Assembly (NCBI GenBank): GCA_003427395.1
Contig: BFEA01000943.1
Coordinates: 63,443-113,665, forward strand
Source: Chara braunii
Taxonomy: Eukaryota > Streptophyta > Charophyceae > Charales > Characeae
Direction of reading: 5' to 3'
DNA: 50,223 nt
Shown here: positions 43,914 through 50,223 of the stretch, one piece after another
Position numbering within the stretch: the stretch's first letter is position 1
Layout: each line of letters begins with the position of its first letter
Made by a program: the position numbers and the translations under genes
Notes under the pieces: generated by a model
Told to the model about the DNA's origin: nothing
What the model saw: the letters and a program-made list of their open reading frames with translations, nothing else
Database searches by the model: none

Positions 43914-44047
43914 ATTAACAAAGGAAGAGAAGATGGACCCTGCTGTGCAGCATGCACAAGCTGTTAGAGCAGCCTTCACATCGGAAAACTACTGGGCATT
44001 CTTCAGATTGTATAGAACGGCTCCCAATTTGAATCAGCGCTTTATGG
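43914..44047 (+). CDS. SAC3A: SAC3A/THP3-like exon 3 of those seen
   Basis: The 134-base exon completes the split Arg codon and encodes LTKEEKMDPAVQHAQAVRAA, then FTSENYWAFFRLYRTAPNLN and QRFM plus one base of an Asp codon. The plant family reads D.AV.HAL.VRAAVTSGNYV.FFRLYKTAPN.N..LMD here, one of the best conserved parts of the domain. CTGCAG precedes it. The donor is GTCAGT after ATGG; the chosen end restores MD with the next exon, while the open frame beyond it loses all similarity. Confidence 0.96.
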
Positions 44048-44970
44048 GTCAGTATTTTGAAAGTTCCTCCTCAAGATTGTCCTTCAGCGCAAACCAATTT
44101 CTTCCCTTGTTCTCAGCCTCCTCTCCCTCCTAACTCTCCTTCTTTCTCCTTCAGCACCATCTTCGCGCTCTTCTCCAATGACTGGGCACCCTTCTCCTCC
44201 TCCTCGCAGATTAACATCACCGAATCGTTCTCTTTTCATCTTTTACGCCTGCCCACAGATGGCCCCAGACTGTTGACGAGGGACTGAATCACAAAACCAA
44301 ACCAAACACGCCTTTCCAATGCGGAAAATGACACACCCTGCCTCTAGAAAAGGTGGCAGGGATCACTTGCCCCTCGCAGGACATACTCGCACTAGCACTT
44401 TTTCCAATTCTCTGTGAATGTAATTGGAGTCAGGTGCATCCATGCCAGGCCGAAAAACCGATCATATACGTCAAGGCAAGTCCTAGTGTGAGTATACCCT
44501 CAGAACGCACATGTAAGGGAGGGGAAGATGGTCCATACGGGCATTTGTAGATGTCCGCGAAAAGGGCTAAGGAGTCGTTTGGCACCACAACAGGGAACAA
44601 TAGGGTATCCAATACTATCCATGCTTATTTTTGCTCTCACGAAAGTCGTGACCTCCTTTCGTCTGTGTTTTACCTGTGTTTCTTCTTCTCCAATTTTGCT
44701 GTTGCTCTTGGCCGCCGCCTCCTTTCCTCTCCTTTTGCCTCCTCCCTAGACACGACACCAAATTGTCACTGGGATGAATCACTGAACTTTCTCAATCATG
44801 CCATCATCGTATTAAATCAGCAGCATCTTTAGCTCACCCAAGTCTCCCCCCCTTGGCGAGTCCGAAAATTTCAAAATGAATTGAGTTTCTGTCTTCCCCC
44901 TCCTTTTTCATCCTGATGCAGATAATCTACCTTCTTCACCCTAGTAAACAAATATCTTTGTCGGAATCAA

Positions 44971-45102
44971 TGTAAAGCAATTATTTTAGGATCTCTTCTG
45001 GGAGATGGTTCACTCAAAATATTCAATAAGAATGCAAGATCCTTTATTCGACATAGCCAAATTCAAGAAGAATGGCATCTTGACAACTACGTCCTGGCCT
45101 AA
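44971..45102 (+). pseudogene. LAGLIDADG homing endonuclease fragment
   Basis: From 44974 the frame reads KAIILGSLLGDGSLKIFNKN followed by ARSFIRHSQIQEEWHLD and ends at a TAA at 45100-45102. ILGSLLGDGSL is the LAGLIDADG-type catalytic helix of intron-encoded endonucleases found in algal and fungal mitochondria, and the R.SF.H...Q.E stretch also fits. Such enzymes normally exceed 200 residues, so about 42 residues is a remnant. It is on the coding strand of intron 3 of the SAC3-like gene, and its likely source is an organellar group I intron. Confidence 0.8.
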
Positions 45103-45232
45103 ATCCATAAGAGTGAGGTTCAAAACGGGCTTCCCATTCAGGTTCTAGAACCATTTTAGCTAATGCCCGTTTAGCTTGATATGCAAGAAAAAGGAAGTGG
45201 TTCCGTCCTGTCCAAGTTTGGCCATCGAACTT

Positions 45233-45317
45233 CGAATAGAACTAATGGTCATACGATATCCATATTTGCCCCAATTTTCAGTTCGGATGCAGCGAAAATG
45301 ACCGTCTGTTCTATTCG
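45233..45317. mobile_element. MITE family A, truncated copy 2
   Basis: CGAATAGAAC at 45233 and GTTCTATTCG at 45308-45317 are perfect inverted ends, followed inward by GGTCAT/ATGACC. The outer CTACCGTCTTC part is missing on both sides. Confidence 0.7.
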
Positions 45318-45625
45318 GGGAAACATGGCAGTTGATACCCATGCAGACCTGTGCAGTCCATACGTCTGTTTATCGGACTGGATGAAACGGCAGTCCGCAC
45401 AGGTGCTTATGTTCTTCACATGAATAGAACTAATGGTCATTATATCCATATATTTGCCCCAATTTTCGGTCTGGATGCAATGGTCATTATATCCGTATTT
45501 TGGTACTATTTCCCCAATTTCCAGTCCGGATGCAGCGAAAACGACCCCCTGTTCTATTCGGGGGAACATGGCAGTAGATCCCCATGCAGACGTGTGCAGT
45601 CCATACATCTGTTTATTTGCCTGGA
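45317..45625 (+). repeat. Tandem duplication, offset 243, carrying MITE copies
   Basis: AACATGGCAGT starts at 45322 and 45565. Both copies continue with GATMCCCATGCAGAC, GTGTGCAGTCCATAC and TCTGTTTAT. The duplicated unit includes the hairpin of the family A MITE, so copies 2 and 3 of that element arose partly by tandem duplication. Confidence 0.85.
45421..45560. mobile_element. MITE family A, truncated copy 3
   Basis: GAATAGAAC at 45422 and GTTCTATTC at 45551-45559 are inverted ends. The inner part repeats TAATGGTCATTATATCC... and CCCCAATTTTC/CCCCAATTTCC, showing an internal duplication of about 60 bases. Confidence 0.7.
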
Positions 45626-46114
45626 TGGCTGGAGTGGACTAAACAGGAGGCTGCACGACAGGTCCTTATGTTCTTCGAAGAAAGTAGAATCGTGCGTGTA
45701 CGGATGGCAAGGTACATGCCATCTCAGCGTAGCCCCACGGGTGTTTGCACAATTGACACAAAGCGAGTCGCTGTGTGGGTGATCGGCGGCATTTTGAGGT
45801 GTTGCCAAGCATCATGAAGAGAAGCGCCACCTCCACGTCCCGGTACATCTTCGTGTTATGTCAAGAGTCATCACGGCTTGAATTCTCAGCAGCTTCTCAC
45901 AAGGGACGGCTCAATGTCGCAATGTTTAGAAAGATGTTCCCAGAATTCAACAAACAACGGAAAGGAAATGTCTCAACGAATAGAAGCTGTAACGAATACC
46001 CAAGAAAATGGAAGACGCATGTCCTAACGGGTCCCAACACCATCCACCACCCCAACCTAGCACTCCCATTTTAGGGTACCATTGTGTGCAACACTGCAAC
46101 TACATATATGAGGT

Positions 46115-46228
46115 CTACCGTCCTCACGTGAATACAACACGCTTGATCATTCTTCCTTTATCGAGACTGAAAGTTGGCCCAAATGGAGCTATAATCACCG
46201 TAGGTTGTATTCGGGTGAAAGGCGGTTG
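46115..46228. mobile_element. MITE family A, copy 4
   Basis: The left end CTACCGTCCTCACGTGAATA CAAC is related to the reverse complement of the right end (CAACCGCCTTTCACCCGAAT ACAAC). Size is 114 bases. Flanking text (ACTACATATATGAGGT before; CTGGACAAGCGCC and CTCGGCTGCTGTCAA after) matches the flanks of copy 5, so the copies sit in a larger duplicated segment. Confidence 0.75.
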
Positions 46229-46569
46229 GCTGGACAAGCGCCAGTTCATCTTATGTGCATGCACTATTCTCGGCTGCTGTCAAGGCAGTCGCAGAGAGGA
46301 GGACACTCAAGTGAGAATCAAACGTTTAGGTTATGGAAAGCCTTCAGCCTTGCGTGGTTTACAATTAGGTCTTATTATAACCAAACAAGATTAGTGATGT
46401 AGCTCCGACGCCACATAATGGATGTCGTCCTCCTAAGAAACGCCGCGCATAATATCATATCATTGCTTCTGAGGATTGGCAGAGGCACGAACGAAGGAAG
46501 TGCTGGCGTCCTCTGCCAGGGTAGAAAGCCAATATTTGTTATTGTCTTGTGTAGCTACACATGTGAGTC

Positions 46570-46680
46570 CTACCTTCTTCACTCTAATAAAACGCCCGGT
46601 CATTATAGCTGTATTTGGGGCAACTTCCGGTCCAGATGCAGCAATAATGACCGGGCGTTCTATTCAGGTGAAGACGGTAG
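46570..46680. mobile_element. MITE family A, copy 5 (best preserved)
   Basis: The left end CTACCTTCTTCACTCTAATA and the reverse complement of the right end CTACCGTCTTCACCTGAATA start terminal inverted repeats of about 42 bases. Both continue AAACGCCCGGTCATTAT or GAACGCCCGGTCATTAT. The element is 111 bases. It is bracketed by a 20-odd-base imperfect direct repeat, TGTAGCTACACATGTGAGTC before and TGTAGCTACAAACGTGAGTC after. Confidence 0.9.
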
Positions 46681-47116
46681 ACTGTAGCTACAAACGTGAG
46701 TCCTAGGCTGGACGTGCGCCGGTTTATCCCATGTCAAGCACCATTCTCGGCTGCTGTCAAAGGCCGATTATGAGTCTTTGCAATGCATGGAGAATGGCAC
46801 TGCTGCTGTAGGGTAGAACAGTGAACTGAATTTTTATTTATTTTTAATATTTGTTTATGGTATATCTGTCAAGCTTGTGGAGGACTGCTCGTATGACATT
46901 GAGTCTAAGCGAAGGGCAATTTCTCAACTGATTTATGTATGGTATCGGGGTCACGTTCGTGCCGCAATGGGTGTCATTGCAGCCAGATACAGATGTGAAC
47001 ATGAGGTGCGACTGCATGACGGGAAGTGACATGTTTTGACTTATATTGTACTGATGTTTTTCCCTCCTGCTCCGTGCTTTTTCCCTGTCCACATGCACAT
47101 GCCTCGCATTTGACAG

Positions 47117-47400
47117 ATATCGCTGTGGAGAAAGTTAGGTTTGCTGCCGTCCAAGGCATGACGAAAACGTACAGGCCCACCCTTCCAGTGTCGTACATCG
47201 CAAAAGTGCTGGGTTTTGTAAGGCTTGTGGGAGGAGCAGATGCCGAAGACGAGATGAGGGAAGACGGTGCATTCATGGAACCAGATGGCGTCCTTGAAGT
47301 CGAAGATGTTGAGCATTGTCAAGAATGGCTTCGAGAACATGGGGCCGTTCTCGTTCCGGACCCCACAGATCCCACGGGGGAAATGTTGTTGGACGCGAAG
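47117..47400 (+). CDS. SAC3A: SAC3A/THP3-like exon 4 of those seen
   Basis: The 284-base exon completes Asp and encodes IAVEKVRFAAVQGMTKTYRP, then TLPVSYIAKVLGF, an acidic spacer, and EHCQEWLREHGAVLVPDPTD and PTGEMLLDAK. The plant protein reads MDLYVEK.R..A...M.R.YRPT.PVSYI.QVLGF here, then EC.EWLK.HGA......GEMLLDTK. Acceptor GACAG and donor GTGAGG give phases 1 and 0. The acidic spacer between VLGF and the EWL block is about 35 residues and not conserved. Confidence 0.97.
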
Positions 47401-47509
47401 GTGAGGCTAATGTTTTCTGTTCTCTCTGTTTTTTATTCTTTTTCTATTTTGTTGTAACTTTTTTCTTTGCATGAATCTGCTTAGTTGTCAAGAAAAACCG
47501 ACTGTGCTC

Positions 47510-47610
<101 letters not shown>

Positions 47611-47695
47611 AAAAATAATGTCTTCATTTGTTGTCTTCCACTTGTTCAGCTTTACTTGTTCAATTTCACGCGTTATTCAGTTCCAAATTCAAAAG

Positions 47696-47771
47696 AATGG
47701 CTTCGAGAATGTGGGGTGTTCTCGTTCCGGACCCAACAGATGCCACTGGGGAAATGATGTTAGACGCAAAG
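47696..47771 (+). pseudogene. Frameshifted duplicate of the end of exon 4
   Basis: It matches the last 77 bases of exon 4 but has 76, with one base lost in the GAACATGGGGCC/GAATGTGGGGT region, so the frame is broken (the other frame still shows VLVPDPTDATGEMMLDAK). A donor GTGAAG follows it. AAAAG precedes it and could serve as a weak acceptor. If spliced in, it would shift the frame of the transcript. Confidence 0.9.
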
Positions 47772-47863
47772 GTGAAGCTAATGTTTGTTTTTCTTTCCCT
47801 CGTTTCTTTTCTCTTTTCTTTTTCTCTTTTGTTGGAACTTCTTTCTTTGCATGAATCTGCTTA

Positions 47864-48004
47864 GGGGGCGCACTCACACTAGGCCCTCAAAATTGCAAAA
47901 TCCCAAATTGAGCGATCAGATCGAGAGATCTAGTCCTTCCTTTACGTGATCTGGCTGCACATTTTGTGATTTTGTGAGTTTGAGGGCCTAGTGTGAGTAC
48001 GCTC
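47864..48004. mobile_element. MITE with TTA target duplication (PIF/Harbinger-like)
   Basis: The left end from 47864 reads GGGGGCGCACTCACACTAGG, then CCCTCAAA. The reverse complement of the right end reads GAGCGTACTCACACTAGGCC, then CTCAAA. TTA stands on both sides (47861-47863 and 48005-48007). The duplicated intron copy without the element reads GAATCTGCTTAGTTGTCAAG, joining directly across one TTA. This is direct evidence of insertion with a 3-base duplication. TTA duplication is typical of Tourist/PIF-Harbinger elements. Confidence 0.93.
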
Positions 48005-48684
48005 TTAGTCACCAAGAACAGCCGATTGTACTCGCAATTTTTTTTTCAAAAAATAATTTCTTCATTTTTTTTATTTTTTTTTCTACTCGTTCAGTTTCAA
48101 AATCAAAAGTTGAAACCGACGTGCTGTCGATGTGTCTCCCCCTATCCTTGATTTTTCTCTTTTGTGTGTCACTGTACAAGGGGGCTTGCTCCACTACTCA
48201 CCACCACATGTACAGAAGACAGAAAAGTATGGCGGTGTACCAGTCCATGTTCTAGTGGAAGATTCATTGTTATTTTACACATTGTGAAGTAGTGGAGCAA
48301 GACTCAAGGTCATGCACTACCCCCTTCACAATCGTGCACTCTCTTGGCACCTCCTTTTTTGTTTTTGTTCTAGTCGTGAACGATTAATGAAGATCTCATG
48401 AACTCATTCTTCATGCCTTAGCTGTCTGCACTATGGAGATAACTTTGTTATAGGTATTACTACCCCAAAACAAACATGACGGATGCAGTTGAGATACGTG
48501 ATCTTGTATCGATGTTCCTAAGGACGACCGGACCATTGAGCTAAACAGCATAAGAAAGACGAAGATATCACATGTTGTCTGCATCGGCGATGTGAGCGCA
48601 TGGATTTATGTGTTTGTGGCCTGACAAACTGAGGTGAGACTCTTGTCTTCGTGTTTGTCGTCATGGTTGCAATGTCTTCTGCAG

Positions 48685-48780
48685 GCGAGTATGAATTCGC
48701 TGTTCATGCCAGAGGATGTTGATGCAGTGGCGCACGGGGATGCGACTCTGGCTGTAGAGGACTTTCTTGCAAGGACTTGA
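48685..48780 (+). CDS. SAC3A: SAC3A/THP3-like terminal exon with stop
   Basis: The 96-base exon encodes ASMNSLFMPEDVDAVAHGDA followed by TLAVEDFLART and TGA at 48778-48780. Plant SAC3A proteins end with SLFMPEPEDAVAHGD..L.V.DF..R, so the C-terminus is normal in length. Acceptor CTGCAG gives phase 0, matching the donor of exon 4 after LDAK. The MPEP of the family has shortened to MPED. Confidence 0.97.
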   Translation, partial: ASMNSLFMPEDVDAVAHGDATLAVEDFLART

Positions 48781-49241
48781 TTGACCCTGCTGTGTAAAAT
48801 GTGCCTTAAACAATTTGTTGTTCTTTTTTAATTCTCCCGATTGAGTCTTTGGCATCCACGTGTCGCGGTTTTGTCTTTCAACCGTTTGTGTTTCGTCAGA
48901 TCTGTAGCACAAGGTTGCCTGCTCTTGTCATGGTTAGGTTCCTTGTTGGCTCCCTAAGGGAGGAAGGATGAATGATGTATTGTTGGAATATGGAACGAAC
49001 ACCTACTGGCTCTGTCTTATTTGTGCATATGGTCTTCTGGTCATTTGTTTTTGTCCCCGTCGATCAATTGTGATCAGTTGAAAAAGAAGTGCCTTCCCTC
49101 CTTTTTCCCTTGGTAGACGTGGAACCTAAATGCTCTCAAAATTTCAATCATCGAGATAATTTCCTCTCCTTTACCCAAATTGCTGAGAATCATTCAGACT
49201 CCCATCCCTCTGCTGCTCCTGTCTCACCCTTATCCTTTTTT

Positions 49242-49279
49242 GGGGGGGGGAGGGGGGGGGGGGGGGGGAGGGGGAGGGA
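49242..49279 (+). repeat. G-rich homopolymer tract
   Basis: Runs of 8 or more and 18 or more G broken by single A bases. It could form G-quadruplexes. It borders the retroelement-terminal repeat in the place where the other copy has T. Confidence 0.9.
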
Positions 49280-49284
49280 ACGAA

Positions 49285-49372
49285 GAGCGCGTCATGGTCC
49301 TGACTCAGTATCCATTGTGGGAAGTGTAAGTCCGGTTCCTATTCCACCGGCAAGTCGGAAATAAATACATTT
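49285..49372 (-). repeat. Retroelement 3'-terminal repeat, copy 2
   Basis: The plus strand reads TGGTCCTGACTCAGTATCC, AAGTCCGGTTCCTATTCC, CGGCAAGTC and GGAAATAAAT, in the same order as 6906-6982. The minus-strand end here is followed by a C-rich run instead of poly(A). Confidence 0.75.
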
Positions 49373-50223
49373 TGACTCACCCTATCCTCTTCTGTTCTTG
49401 TCTTTCTTAGGGTTCCCATTGCGACCTCATCCAGGTAAGTACAAAAGGCTCGAAGAGGGGCTGGTTTCAGGGTACTAAATACTAAATACTCTTATTTCAC
49501 TTTTATCTGGAGCTGCCGCAACTTTGGCTACCAGTACCTCCCATGTGATTGCACCCTTTTCTACTGATACCCACGTGTTTTCTACACCCTTTCTTACCAC
49601 GACCTGCATGCTCATCAGTGATGCGCTTGTCCAAGCGGCACTCGCTTTTAGCCTCTGCGTTATACCAGTGGAATCTGGCTGCAGCCTCGGCTCTGACCTG
49701 ATGGTTTCAGTGTTCACAGCAGTCAACCGACTGTACACACAGCACTGTACCTTTTTTTGTTTTGTTTTGTTTTGTTTTAAAATATGTTCCCGTCAGTGGT
49801 AGTGGTGCTGATAAGTGCAGCCACCGCTAACACCTGGGGGGGCTCCATCTATTGGTGGGGAGCAACACCTCTGCTGGAAACCGCGTCCAGTGTCCCTGTA
49901 CCTGCCTGCTTGATGATTCATTTCTGTCAGTCCATGTTGGCCGTACTGTTCCTTATTGTTCGCCACTTCCTGTCGATCCCAAGTTGTGTGTGGTGTTTTT
50001 CAGTTCTCTTCACAGTTCAAACTGTTCACAATGTTTCAGGTCTGTGTGCAGATCTGTGTCCTTTGTGTTTGTCAGGTACTCTCCTAAACTACCGGTACCT
50101 GTGTATACGCCCGTACGAACGGGCCCCTCGGAGGTCGTACGGCCCGTAAGAACGGTCGTACGCGGGCGAAAAGGCGGCCTTCCCAGGTGTGTGTGTGTGT
50201 GTGGGGTGGGGGGGGGGGGGGGG

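Larger units (their letters stand above)
48781..50223. other. Downstream region: no second gene recognised
   Basis: It includes the 3' untranslated region of the SAC3-like gene (no clear polyadenylation signal chosen), G-rich runs at 49242-49279, the retroelement-terminal repeat at 49285-49372, (TTTTG)n at 49759-49780, CCCGTACGAACGGG-type palindromes at 50109-50165 and a G run at the window end. Open frames at 49475-50149 show no domain I recognise. Confidence 0.45.

Noticed and set aside
49400-49440. AG...GTAAGT bounded stretch considered as an exon of a downstream gene
   Set aside because: Too short and without recognisable protein similarity; only splice-like words.

Overview
This window is nuclear DNA of a green plant or charophyte alga, rich in repeats and low in gene density. 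The basis is one split host gene with canonical GT-AG introns whose protein matches the plant SAC3A/THP3 (LENG8-like) family, plus pieces of plant-type mitochondrial DNA (SSU rRNA, cox3, nad5, nad4L, tRNA-Ser, tRNA-Met, a LAGLIDADG endonuclease). Large introns packed with repeats would suit a charophyte such as Chara, but that is inference; nothing here names the species.

Layout. Bases 1-54 fold as a complete type III hammerhead ribozyme. Bases about 650-1605 hold mitochondrial fragments (nad5, SSU rRNA, cox3, all on the minus strand). Two non-LTR retrotransposon (LINE) C-terminal remnants lie on the minus strand at 1790-2452 and 6869-7733, the second with its poly(A) tail. From 4 to 18 kb there are many local tandem duplications and no recognisable gene. 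Broken Ty3/gypsy polyprotein pieces lie at 18994-19560 (RT, minus), 26634-26936 (integrase, minus), 27025-27245 (integrase, plus) and 29601-31032 (RT, minus). A nad4L fragment sits at 23089-23232. At 32409-32603 an assembly artefact is present: a Nextera mate-pair junction adapter between two identical 80-base copies.

The only convincing host gene runs on the plus strand from at least 35365 to its stop at 48780. Five exons encode the C-terminal part of a SAC3/GANP-domain protein. Its introns hold at least three inverted-repeat (MITE-like) families, mitochondrial pieces (tRNA-Ser with a group II intron-like hairpin, and a LAGLIDADG fragment), several tandem duplications and very long T tracts. 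Exon 4 is partly duplicated downstream of itself as a frameshifted pseudo-exon. That duplicate carries a 141-base element flanked by TTA that the original lacks, so the original serves as a natural empty site. Exons upstream of 35365 were not found.
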